DNA from: Bacteroidales bacterium UBA1733
GTDB lineage: Bacteria > Bacteroidota > Bacteroidia > Bacteroidales > UBA3663
Assembly: GCA_002315795.1 (NCBI GenBank)
Contig: DCIF01000018.1
Location: 1-14,062, forward strand
Direction: 5' to 3'
Length of the DNA: 14,062 nucleotides
Shown here: one piece after another, positions 1 to 6,769 of the stretch
Layout: each line of letters opens with the position of its first letter
Position numbering within the stretch: position 1 is the first letter of the stretch
Position numbers and translations under genes: made by a program
The notes under the pieces: generated by a model
Databases searched by the model: none
The model's input: only the letters and a program-made list of their open reading frames with translations
Told to the model about the DNA's origin: nothing

Positions 1-1601
1 CAAACATCAGGAATATTCTGGATCTGCAGCACCAGATTCCGGGCACTCAGCTCTTCAAACTGGAGCAGAACTACCGTTCGACGCAGAACATTGTAGATGC
101 TGCTAATTCGCTCATTGCCAAGAATAAGGAACAGATCAAGAAGACAATCTTCAGCCAGAATGACCGAGGCTCACTGTTGCAGTTGACGGGCACGTATTCT
201 GATCTGGAAGAGTCTTATCAGGTGGCCAATAAGATTCAGGCGCTGCATAACGAAGAGGGTTATGACTACAAATCCTGTGCTGTATTATATAGGACCAACG
301 CACAGAGCCGAACACTGGAGGAGGCCCTGCGCAAACGCGACATCCAGTACCGCATCTATGGTGGATTATCATTCTACCAGCGTAAGGAGATCAAGGATAT
401 CATCAGCTATCTGAGGCTGATTACCAATCCGGCCGATGAGGAGGCGTTCAAGCGCGTGATCAACTACCCGGCACGTGGCATTGGTGACACGACCATCAAT
501 AAGGTGGCTCAGGTGATATCGGCAACCGGCAAGAGCTTCTTTGAAGTCTGTGCTGATCCTCTAGGTAATGAGGTGCCGGTAAACAAAGGAACGGCAGCCA
601 AGCTGATGGGATTTGTAGCACTGATACAGCACTTCCAGGAGCTGAACCAGCAGCTGAATGCGTACGAACTGACCGACCGAGTCATCTTTGAATCGGGCAT
701 CAAGGCAGATCTGGTACAGGATATGACCATAGAGGCACAGAGCCGTCGTGAGAATGTACAGGAGCTTCTGACCGCCATCCAGACCTTCACCATCGAAGCT
801 GCAGAAGAAGGCCGTGAAGTACATCTGACCGATTTCCTGGCCGATGTGTCACTGAGTGGTGACATCGAGCCACAAGGACATGATGCAGACGATGATGTGA
901 AGAACTCAGATTACGTGACGCTGATGACCATTCACTCGGCCAAGGGTCTGGAGTTTAAGAATGTGTTTATCGTGGGTGTGGAGGAGAATCTGCTGCCTTC
1001 TGATATGTCAATGAATGAGCCGGGAGGTGTGGAAGAAGAACGCCGACTCTTCTATGTGGCGCTGACACGCGCAGAGGAGAACTGTTTCCTTTCGTATGCT
1101 ACCTCACGTTTTCGCAATGGCAAGAGCGAGCCATGTCGCGCCTCTCGCTTCTTGAAAGATATTGACAAGCGATACATCCAGCAGACAGGTGGCAATGCAC
1201 CTTCGCTCAATTATGGAGCAGCTGCAGGTGGCAGCTTTGGCTGGAGAGGAGGTGAAGAGAAGAGTTTTGCCCGAGCTACCTGGCATCATCCGGCCGACCC
1301 TGTTGAGAAACCTAAATCTTCGGTACTCGACTTTACTGGCAGAGTGCATAAGATTGCACATTCGGCCGTAGTGCATAGCGAAGGACACAAACCCGTTGCA
1401 CCAGCCGCTGCTTCTTCCCTATCTATGTCGTATGGCGGCAAAACGCTCACAGTAGGCTCCAGAATCGCTCACGACCGCTTTGGTGAAGGAAGTGTAATCC
1501 GCATGGAAGGAACGCCTGACAACGCACGCCTATGCGTCAATTTTGATGCTTTAGGAGAAAAGACGCTATTGTTGAAATTTGCGAAGATAACCGTGCTTTA
1601 A
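1..1601 (+). CDS. uvrD: UvrD/PcrA-family 3'-5' DNA helicase, 5'-truncated by the window edge
   Basis: Superfamily 1A ATP-dependent helicase that unwinds DNA in excision or mismatch repair and removes blocked replication intermediates. About 532 C-terminal residues are visible; the reading frame is open to the left edge, so the Walker A part lies outside. The first residues (NIRNIL) match the end of motif III. LEQNYRST (fragment residues 20-27) is motif IV, TIHSAKGLEF (about 311) is motif V, and ERRLFYVALTRAEE (about 347) is motif VI with its ATP-contacting arginine. A poorly conserved linker (about 390-480) leads to a C-terminal Tudor-like module starting near VGSRIAHDRFGEG, typical of PcrA/UvrD and absent from RecB-type enzymes. 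TAA stop at 1599-1601. It converges on tig with a shared terminator. UvrD and PcrA cannot be separated from this sequence alone; Rep is less likely given the C-terminal module. Confidence 0.93.
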   Translation, partial: NIRNILDLQHQIPGTQLFKLEQNYRSTQNIVDAANSLIAKNKEQIKKTIFSQNDRGSLLQLTGTYSDLEESYQVANKIQALHNEEGYDYKSCAVLYRTNAQSRTLEEALRKRDIQYRIYGGLSFYQRKEIKDIISYLRLITNPADEEAFKRVINYPARGIGDTTINKVAQVISATGKSFFEVCADPLGNEVPVNKGTAAKLMGFVALIQHFQELNQQLNAYELTDRVIFESGIKADLVQDMTIEAQSRRENVQELLTAIQTFTIEAAEEGREVHLTDFLADVSLSGDIEPQGHDADDDVKNSDYVTLMTIHSAKGLEFKNVFIVGVEENLLPSDMSMNEPGGVEEERRLFYVALTRAEENCFLSYATSRFRNGKSEPCRASRFLKDIDKRYIQQTGGNAPSLNYGAAAGGSFGWRGGEEKSFARATWHHPADPVEKPKSSVLDFTGRVHKIAHSAVVHSEGHKPVAPAAASSLSMSYGGKTLTVGSRIAHDRFGEGSVIRMEGTPDNARLCVNFDALGEKTLLLKFAKITVL

Positions 1602-1603
1602 TG

Positions 1604-1695
1604 GTTGATAAATGTTGATAAGTACACAAAGTTATCAACAATGACATATTGATAAGTATAAAAAAGAGAGTTATCAACGGTTAATTGTTGATAAC
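1604..1695. repeat. Cluster of six TTGATAA/TTATCAA words
   Basis: Six copies lie in 92 bp: 1605-1611, 1615-1621, 1632-1638, 1649-1655, 1671-1677 and 1688-1694, in both orientations. Two extend to TGTTGATAA or TTATCAACA, which differ by one base from the E. coli DnaA box TTATCCACA. The last two form the terminator stem core. Whether DnaA binds them is unknown. No dnaA gene or AT-rich unwinding element is visible, so this is not called an origin. Confidence 0.45.
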
Positions 1696-1705
1696 TCTCT
1701 TTTTT
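1660..1705. terminator. Bidirectional intrinsic terminator between uvrD/pcrA and tig
   Basis: Perfect 19-bp inverted repeat: arms 1660-1678 and 1687-1705, 8-nt loop ggttaatt. The arms start and end in A6 and T6, so each strand gives a stem followed by a U-run. It lies 58 bp after the helicase stop and 21 bp past the tig stop, so it can end both convergent transcripts. The stem core is GTTATCAAC/GTTGATAAC, the same word repeated just upstream. Confidence 0.92.
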
Positions 1706-1726
1706 ATTTCTGAAGGAATCGCGAGA

Positions 1727-3076
1727 TTACTTCAAAGCTTCCTGGAACTCCTCGATAGTAACCTCCTTGTTCTCGAGAGAAACGGTGTTCTTAACAACCT
1801 CGAAGATACGACGGGTGATAGCGCTGTCGCGGAGCTGACCACGCTGCTTATCATCCTTGAGAACGCTCTGAACATACTGCTCAAGGTACTCTACTGGAAT
1901 ATTGCCCATGCCGTACTGTGCCATCTGATTCTGGATCATAATACGAGCCTCAGCCTTCATGTCATCCTCAGTGAGGCTGATGTTGTTGTTAGCAACGATC
2001 TTCTCCTCGATGAGCTGCCAGGTGAGATCCTCCATCATCTTTGGGAACTCCTCATTGAGCTTCTCTGCATCACGCTTCTCATCCTTAGCGAGGAGCCACT
2101 TTTTGAGGCTCTCCTCTGGGAACTTGAGTGCGCCAACCTGCTCGCAAAGTGCCTTGCGTGCGTCGATGCTGAACTTATACTCAGAGTTAGCAACGAGCTG
2201 ATTAGCGATCATGTTCTTGATGTTCTCGTTGAACTGCTCAAGGGTCTTGCACTCCTCACCAAATGCCTTAGTGAAGAGATCCTCGTTGAGAGCTGCCTCC
2301 TCGTGGTGGCTGATCTCATTGATGGTGAAACGGAAGTTAGCAGTGATACCCTCTACCTCCTCCTTCTTCTTACCAAGGAGTGAAGCGATCTCTGTAGCGT
2401 TATTGTTGTATGCTGCAGCTGGGTTGAAGTCTACGCTAGCGAACTTCTTAGCACCTACGAACTTAGCCTTCTCCTCGTCATTCTTGAAATAGCTAGGAAG
2501 GATAGTAGCGCCCTCAACGACAATACCACCCTCTACAAGATTGCCATCAAGACCGAGCTCAGCAATATCGCCCTTGATTACATCATTCTCAGCAGCCTCC
2601 TCAGCCTTAACCATCTCGCCGAACTGACCCTGATAGCCCTTGGTCTGCTGTGCGATCATCTCGTCGGTTACCTTGATGGTGTAATAAGGAACCTTTACGC
2701 TGTTGTCGAGAGTTACCTCGAACTCTGGAGCGAGAGCGATAGCAAAGTTAACGGTGAACTGCTCTGCAGTAGCAAAATCTACTGGTTCCTGGCTCTGGTC
2801 AACCATTGGCTCGCCAAGGACGTTGAGCTTGTTCTCATTGATATACTTATACATGGAGTCATTAATGAGCTTGTTAACCTCATCAATGGTGATCTGCATA
2901 CCGTACTGCTTACGAATAAGACCTGCAGGTACCATACCCTTACGGAAGCCTGGCATCTGAGCGTTCTTACGAACCTGCTTGATCTGCTTCTCTACTGCAT
3001 CTGCGTAGTCAGCCTTCTCAATCTCCAGGCTCAGGACGATATTCACGTCATCTACGACTTTCTTTGTAATGTTCAT
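1727..3076 (-). CDS. tig: Trigger factor, ribosome-associated chaperone
   Basis: Binds near the ribosomal exit tunnel and shields nascent chains; some members also isomerise prolyl bonds. The 449-residue length is close to the roughly 430-450 usual for the family. The N-terminal ribosome-binding domain carries GFRKGMVP at residues 43-50, the same position as the E. coli signature GFRKGKVP, with Met replacing the second Lys. The middle region (about 150-260) is where the PPIase domain should be, but I do not recognise a canonical FKBP active site in it, so isomerase activity is doubtful. The rest is a long, charged, helical C-terminal chaperone domain. Codon use is strongly biased, as expected for an abundant protein. 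ATG start directly before the conserved opening. It lies 166 bp downstream of gyrB on the same strand, with no TAnnTTTG promoter in between. Confidence 0.95.
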   Translation of the reverse strand: MNITKKVVDDVNIVLSLEIEKADYADAVEKQIKQVRKNAQMPGFRKGMVPAGLIRKQYGMQITIDEVNKLINDSMYKYINENKLNVLGEPMVDQSQEPVDFATAEQFTVNFAIALAPEFEVTLDNSVKVPYYTIKVTDEMIAQQTKGYQGQFGEMVKAEEAAENDVIKGDIAELGLDGNLVEGGIVVEGATILPSYFKNDEEKAKFVGAKKFASVDFNPAAAYNNNATEIASLLGKKKEEVEGITANFRFTINEISHHEEAALNEDLFTKAFGEECKTLEQFNENIKNMIANQLVANSEYKFSIDARKALCEQVGALKFPEESLKKWLLAKDEKRDAEKLNEEFPKMMEDLTWQLIEEKIVANNNISLTEDDMKAEARIMIQNQMAQYGMGNIPVEYLEQYVQSVLKDDKQRGQLRDSAITRRIFEVVKNTVSLENKEVTIEEFQEALK

Positions 3077-3095
3077 TGTTTATTTATTGAATAAA

Positions 3096-3144
3096 AGTTA
3101 TTAGTTACTAGATATTAGTTATTAGTTACTAGTTATTAGTTAAT
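3096..3144. repeat. Seven-unit tandem heptamer array, AGTTATT type
   Basis: Seven back-to-back 7-bp units: agttatt, agttact, agatatt, agttatt, agttact, agttatt, agttaat, totalling exactly 49 bp. Units differ at one or two bases and spacing stays in register. The array fills part of the gyrB-tig gap. Confidence 0.85.
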
Positions 3145-3198
3145 AGAGATATCGCAAGAGTTATTGCTTCGTTATAATACGCGAGCGACCCGAGTCCT

Positions 3199-3226
3199 AA
3201 CTAATAACTTATAACTATTAACTTTC
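3199..3226. repeat. Four-unit heptamer array, inverted copy of the 3096-3144 array
   Basis: Units aactaat, aacttat, aactatt and aactttc are the reverse-complement family of the AGTTATT array. About 20 of 23 positions of 3124-3146 can pair with 3201-3223, so the gyrB-tig spacer could fold into a long hairpin, as RNA or as a cruciform. Confidence 0.75.
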
Positions 3227-3242
3227 GCGATGAAAGCGCGAA
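3224..3242 (-). other. GC-rich hairpin directly after the gyrB stop
   Basis: TTCGCG (3224-3229) and CGCGAA (3237-3242) form a perfect 6-bp stem around a 7-nt loop, abutting the gyrB stop codon (3243-3245). No U-run follows on the minus strand, so it looks like a 3'-end, pause or processing hairpin rather than a standard intrinsic terminator. Confidence 0.5.
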
Positions 3243-5189
3243 TTACGCATCAATCTCAGCGTAAGTAGCATTCTCCTCGATGAATTCACGGCGAGGAGCG
3301 ACCTCTTCGCCCATGAGGAGCGAGAAGGTCTGATCGGCTGCAATAGCATCCTCAATATGCACTTGCTTCAGACGACGGTGAGCAGGATCCATGGTGGTAT
3401 CCCAAAGCTGCTCGTGGTTCATCTCACCGAGACCTTTGTATCGCTGGATCTTCACCTTGTCTTCCTTGCCCTGGCCATACTTCTGGAGGAAGTCATCGCG
3501 TTCCTGGTCATCCCAGCAGTACTCGTCGTTCTTGCCGATGGTACAGCGGTAGAGAGGAGCCTGTGCGATATAGACGTAACCACCCTCGATGAGCGGACGC
3601 ATATAACGGAAGAAAAGAGTCAGGATCAAAGTGGCGATGTGCGCACCATCGACATCGGCATCGGTCATGATCACTACCTTGTGATAACGGAGGTTAGAGA
3701 TATCGAGCGACTTATCTTCCTGCAGGTTCACACGGAAAGCACGGAACATGTTCTGGATCTCCTCTGAGTCGAGCATCTTGTGGATCAGCACCTTCTCAAC
3801 GTTGAGAATCTTACCACGCAACGGAAGGATGGCCTGGAACATACGGTCACGACCCTGCTTAGCAGTGCCACCTGCCGAGTCACCCTCGACGAGGAAGATC
3901 TCGCACTCTTCAGGGTTCTTCGATGAACAGTCGGCCAACTTACCAGGCAGACCGCCACCAGTGAGCTTAGATTTCTTCTGTACCTGCTCTCGAGCCTGAC
4001 GTGCTGCAATACGTGCCTGTGCAGCCAGAACAACCTTATCGATGATGAGGTGAGCCTGGGTTGGATTCTCCTCAAGATAGTTGTCCATCGCCTTACGTAC
4101 AGCCTTCTGAACGGCTGGACGAATCTCCACATTACCAAGCTTGGTTTTGGTCTGGCCCTCGAACTGTGGCTCAGCTACCTTAACGCTGACAACGGCAGTA
4201 AGACCCTCACGGAAATCGTCAAGACGGATGTCATTGGCCAACTTAGCCTTCTCGAACATCTTCTCCTTCGTACCATACTCCTTGAGCGAAGCACTCAAAG
4301 CCGAACGGAAACCGTCAAGGTGTGTACCACCCTCGTGGGTATTGATGTTGTTGACGAAGGTATGAATGCTCTCACTATAGCCGGTATTGTAGGTCAAAGC
4401 TACCTCTACAGGCACATGGTCGCTCTCAGTCACCAGATGGATGATATCTGGGATGAGCGGAGTACGGCTCTCGTCCATCCACTGAACGAACTCCTTCAAA
4501 CCTTCAGAGCTATAGAAGACCTGATGACGTGGCTCACCATTGTCCTGCTTAGCCTCCTCGCGCATATCGGTCAATGTCAGTCGGATACCCGTATTGAGGT
4601 AACAGAGGTCACGCAGACGCTCAGCCAGACGATCCCACTCATAGACTGTCTCAGTGAAGATAGATGCATCTGGATGGAAAGTGATAGTGGTACCTGTATC
4701 ATCTGCATCGCCAATCACCTCTACAGGAGTGACAGGCTTACCGAAAGCATACTCCTGACGATAGATATGACCCTGACGATGAACCTCTGCCACAAACTGA
4801 TCAGAGAGTGCATTCACACAGCTCACACCTACACCATGAAGACCTCCAGATACCTTGTAAGTATTCTTATCGAACTTACCACCGGCATGGAGCACTGTCA
4901 TTACGACCTCAAGGGCTGAACGCTGCTCTTTCTGGTGCATATCAACTGGGATACCACGACCGTTATCAATAACCTTGATGGAATTGTCTGGCAGGATGAA
5001 GACCTGAACATCATTACAGTAGCCAGCCAGTGCCTCATCAATACAGTTATCAACAACCTCGCTTACCAAATGGTGTAAACCCTTTACACTGGTATCACCG
5101 ATATACATGGCTGGACGCTTACGTACAGCCTCTAAGCCTTCGAGTACCTGAATGTGACTCGCGTCGTAATTATTTTGAATTTCTGACAT
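3243..5189 (-). CDS. gyrB: DNA gyrase subunit B
   Basis: ATPase and TOPRIM subunit of gyrase, which pairs with GyrA to introduce negative supercoils. The 648-residue length fits the short GyrB form, without the large insert of the E. coli protein. GHKL ATPase: EVVDNCIDEA with catalytic E44 and Mg-binding N48, DNGRG at 75-79, GGLHGVG at 115-121. The transducer QTKTKLG at 346-352 carries the ATP-contacting lysine. TOPRIM: EGDSAGG at 435-441 (E435) and DADVD at 510-514. The C-terminal block has QRYKGLGEM (582-590) and ends in the usual PRREFIEENA tail. These motifs favour GyrB over ParE, though the two are close. ATG start immediately before the conserved N-terminus. It sits 133 bp downstream of rpsT, same strand, with no recognised promoter in the gap. 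Confidence 0.96.
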   Translation of the reverse strand: MSEIQNNYDASHIQVLEGLEAVRKRPAMYIGDTSVKGLHHLVSEVVDNCIDEALAGYCNDVQVFILPDNSIKVIDNGRGIPVDMHQKEQRSALEVVMTVLHAGGKFDKNTYKVSGGLHGVGVSCVNALSDQFVAEVHRQGHIYRQEYAFGKPVTPVEVIGDADDTGTTITFHPDASIFTETVYEWDRLAERLRDLCYLNTGIRLTLTDMREEAKQDNGEPRHQVFYSSEGLKEFVQWMDESRTPLIPDIIHLVTESDHVPVEVALTYNTGYSESIHTFVNNINTHEGGTHLDGFRSALSASLKEYGTKEKMFEKAKLANDIRLDDFREGLTAVVSVKVAEPQFEGQTKTKLGNVEIRPAVQKAVRKAMDNYLEENPTQAHLIIDKVVLAAQARIAARQAREQVQKKSKLTGGGLPGKLADCSSKNPEECEIFLVEGDSAGGTAKQGRDRMFQAILPLRGKILNVEKVLIHKMLDSEEIQNMFRAFRVNLQEDKSLDISNLRYHKVVIMTDADVDGAHIATLILTLFFRYMRPLIEGGYVYIAQAPLYRCTIGKNDEYCWDDQERDDFLQKYGQGKEDKVKIQRYKGLGEMNHEQLWDTTMDPAHRRLKQVHIEDAIAADQTFSLLMGEEVAPRREFIEENATYAEIDA

Positions 5190-5322
5190 TGAGATTGGTT
5201 TTGATGATTGGTTTTACGCGTACACATACGCGCGCGTAATATAATAATGTCCGTAAGACGCACTATAGGCACTATACGGGCATTATATCTTCGTAGGAGT
5301 ATTAATACTCTTCCGAAGGGAA
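5190..5322 (-). other. Structured rpsT-gyrB spacer
   Basis: The 133-bp gap holds three inverted repeats and no TAnnTTTG promoter. (a) Next to the rpsT stop, the 14-bp palindrome GAGTATTAATACTC (5297-5310) is flanked by matching CTTCG/CGAAG arms (5289-5293, 5314-5318). (b) 5244-5255 pairs with 5275-5286 over 12 positions with one mismatch, its loop holding two copies of GCACTATA. (c) TTACGCG/CGCGTAA lies at 5214-5220 and 5233-5239. None has a U-run on the minus strand, so partial read-through or processing between rpsT and gyrB is more likely than full termination. Confidence 0.55.
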
Positions 5323-5574
5323 TTAGAGCTTGTTAACGAGCTTAGCGAGCTTGCTCTTGAGATTAGCTGCCTTGTTAGCGTGGATAACGTTCTTCTTAGC
5401 AAGCTTATCGAGCATAGAGCTTACCTCTGGGAGCTGCTTAGCTGCCTCAGCCTTATCGGTAGTAGCGCGGAGCTTACGAACTGCGTTACGAGTAACCTTG
5501 CCGTAGTAGCGGTTTGCGAGGTTGTGAGTAATGGTCTGCTTGATACGCTTCTTAGATGACTTGTGATTTGCCAT
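5323..5574 (-). CDS. rpsT: 30S ribosomal protein S20
   Basis: Primary 16S-rRNA-binding protein of the small subunit. It has 83 residues, very rich in Lys, Arg and Ala, and opens with [13 protein letters not shown], the characteristic S20 N-terminus. Long amphipathic helices are expected throughout, as in other S20 proteins, and the length matches the family (about 83-90). First gene of the minus-strand run rpsT-gyrB-tig. It is expressed from a strong Bacteroidetes-type promoter at 5790-5820 with an unusually long leader of about 210 nt. S20 represses its own translation in E. coli (known for the family); the structured leader here makes feedback plausible but does not show it. Confidence 0.95.
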   Translation of the reverse strand: MANHKSSKKRIKQTITHNLANRYYGKVTRNAVRKLRATTDKAEAAKQLPEVSSMLDKLAKKNVIHANKAANLKSKLAKLVNKL

Positions 5575-5783
5575 TGTTTTGTTTGGTTTTGTGCGGCAAC
5601 TCGTGCCGCTATGATTTATATTAATTTTTTATATGAAATTGCCGCAGGCCTTTCTCATCTCTGACAGACTACTGGTTAAAGTCTGTTTCAAAACTCTCCA
5701 GCCAAGCACCGCCATGTCGCTCACGCTGGTCTTGCCCAATCACTCGGTCGGGACTTAACTTCAGATGACAAAATACCCAAAAG
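5575..5783 (-). promoter_or_regulatory. Long structured 5' leader of rpsT, candidate regulatory RNA
   Basis: The predicted start near 5783 leaves about 209 nt before the ATG. On the minus strand I see CCCGA/TTGGG and CCAGC/GCTGG pairings in the centre, ACAGACT/AGTCTGT (5664-5670 with 5680-5686, 9-nt loop) and GCGGCA/TGCCGC (5593-5598 with 5604-5609, 5-nt loop), the last ending 18 nt before the rpsT start. The element at 5592-5599 can also pair perfectly over 8 bp with 5639-5646, which would exclude the start-proximal hairpin. Such alternatives are typical of leaders that switch structure. No known riboswitch class is recognised. It could instead be part of a dispersed repeat. Confidence 0.45.
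5629..5715 (-). CDS. Possible 28-codon leader ORF upstream of rpsT
   Basis: ATG (5715-5713) to TAA (5631-5629), beginning MAVLGWRVLKQ and ending in ACGNFI. It ends 54 nt before the rpsT ATG. Codons 24-26 cover the element at 5639-5646 that can pair with the region next to the rpsT start, so translation could influence the leader fold. Against it: short length, no ribosome-binding signal, and another frame across the same stretch is also open for over 30 codons. It may be chance. Confidence 0.2.
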   Translation of the reverse strand: MAVLGWRVLKQTLTSSLSEMRKACGNFI

Positions 5784-5789
5784 CGGGTG

Positions 5790-5820
5790 CAAAGATAATA
5801 TTTTTTTACTAGTTGACAAA
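5790..5820 (-). promoter_or_regulatory. rpsT promoter, Bacteroidetes -33/-7 type
   Basis: On the minus strand, TTTG (5820-5817), a 19-bp spacer, then TATCTTTG (5797-5790): a full match to the TTTG / TAnnTTTG consensus. Transcription should start near 5783-5785. It is back-to-back with the recO promoter. Confidence 0.85.
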
Positions 5821-5847
5821 ATATTTCTCTAAAAAACCGATTAAAAC

Positions 5848-5878
5848 TTTGTTTTTAAAGACGTATTGATTATATTTG
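5848..5878 (+). promoter_or_regulatory. recO promoter, Bacteroidetes -33/-7 type
   Basis: TTTG (5848-5851), a 19-bp spacer, then TATATTTG (5871-5878). Only 9 bp separate the -7 box from the recO ATG, implying a leader of about 0-5 nt. Confidence 0.82.
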
Positions 5879-5887
5879 CACTCAAAA

Positions 5888-6637
5888 ATGACAGATTTAA
5901 ATTACAATTCCCATAAAACTAAGGCCATCGTATTATGTACGACACCTATTAATGACCGTACTCAATTCGTACATTTCTATACGGAACAGTTCGGCCGAAT
6001 CACTTGCCGTATTCCCATCCTTTCAAGAGGCAAAAGAGCCAATCAACTGCGCATGATGATGACTCCAATGACCCTGCTGCAACTCGAGCTAAAGCCTGAA
6101 CACAAGGACATCCATCAGATTGAGGATGCAGAAATACTGAGTTCACCCTATTTGTTCACCACACAGTGTCCTGAAAAGGCCGCTCAATGCATGTACATAG
6201 CCGAGCTCACACACCATGTAGTAAGACCGATAGAACAAGAGCCAGACCAGCAACTTTGGGACTACCTGCTATATAGTTTAAAAGTATTAGAAAAAACAGA
6301 AAACGGATGGGAGAATTTCCACCTGGTCTTTACCTGTCAACTTATCAGCAGACTTGGATTCTTCATTGATCCGAATAGCTACAAACCGGACTTCCTTTTC
6401 GATCTTACGGAAGGAGCTTTTACTACAGGGCCTATTTACCACGCTTATTACCTGACAACAGAATCAGCAAAGTGGCTACACCTCATGCTCCTGACAACAT
6501 TTGATAACATGGCTCAGCTACCGCTCACTCAAGAACAGCGCAATATCATGCTCGACATACTTCTGGCCTTCCTCCGACATCATCTTCCAGAGATTGGCAC
6601 ACTGAATTGTCTCGAAATCATCAAGGATTTAGTCTAA
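5888..6637 (+). CDS. recO: DNA repair protein RecO
   Basis: RecO acts with RecR (and RecF) to load RecA onto SSB-coated single-stranded DNA in gap repair. 249 residues from the ATG at 5888, normal for the family (about 230-270). The N-terminal OB-fold starts at KTKAIVLCTTPINDRTQ, with VHFYTEQFGRITCRIP resembling the common FTEEFGR block. The C-terminal helical half has the usual FDLTEGAF segment near residue 182. No CxxC zinc-binding pairs are seen, as in several other RecO proteins. An in-frame TTG at 5876 was rejected because it lies inside the -7 promoter box. Divergent from rpsT. No convincing terminator directly follows; the nearest strong one is 235 bp downstream. Confidence 0.88.
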   Translation: MTDLNYNSHKTKAIVLCTTPINDRTQFVHFYTEQFGRITCRIPILSRGKRANQLRMMMTPMTLLQLELKPEHKDIHQIEDAEILSSPYLFTTQCPEKAAQCMYIAELTHHVVRPIEQEPDQQLWDYLLYSLKVLEKTENGWENFHLVFTCQLISRLGFFIDPNSYKPDFLFDLTEGAFTTGPIYHAYYLTTESAKWLHLMLLTTFDNMAQLPLTQEQRNIMLDILLAFLRHHLPEIGTLNCLEIIKDLV

Positions 6638-6756
6638 AACCTTTTTATATTATTACGCACTAAGCAAAAGGCTAACTGTCTGTTTTATAGTACATTTATA
6701 CTATATAGGTATTTATATTATTACTCCTCAACGTTACGCACCTCACAAAAAAGAAT

Positions 6757-6764
6757 TATCTTTG
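6757..6764 (+). promoter_or_regulatory. Promoter -7 box upstream of a possible small RNA
   Basis: TATCTTTG matches the TAnnTTTG consensus exactly. The expected -33 position (about 6734) reads ttac, so the upstream element is weak. Predicted start near 6769-6772. No gene begins before the terminator at 6872. Confidence 0.5.
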
Positions 6765-6769
6765 CAGCG

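Noticed and set aside
177..179. TTG at 177 as the start of the helicase gene
   Set aside because: The frame continues upstream to the window edge with conserved helicase sequence, including LEQNYRST, so the gene starts outside the window.
1604..1705. Replication origin suggested by DnaA-box-like words
   Set aside because: The words differ from the DnaA consensus by one base, there is no AT-rich unwinding region or dnaA gene, and the cluster is part of a convergent terminator. gyrB alone does not indicate an origin in this group.
1685..2383. 232-codon Leu-rich open frame on the plus strand within tig
   Set aside because: Antisense to trigger factor; the leucine richness reflects the biased codons of tig (gag/aag read backwards), and the frame starts inside the terminator.
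3096..3226. CRISPR array
   Set aside because: The repeats are 7-bp tandem units without spacers and no cas genes are present.
4050..4919. 289-codon open frame on the plus strand within gyrB
   Set aside because: Antisense to the conserved GyrB sequence, no recognisable domain, no promoter. Shadow frame.
5640..5783. tRNA or fragment of 16S rRNA (GTTAAGTCCCG resembles a 16S motif)
   Set aside because: The similarity ends after about 11 bases; no cloverleaf, T-loop or CCA end is visible on either strand.
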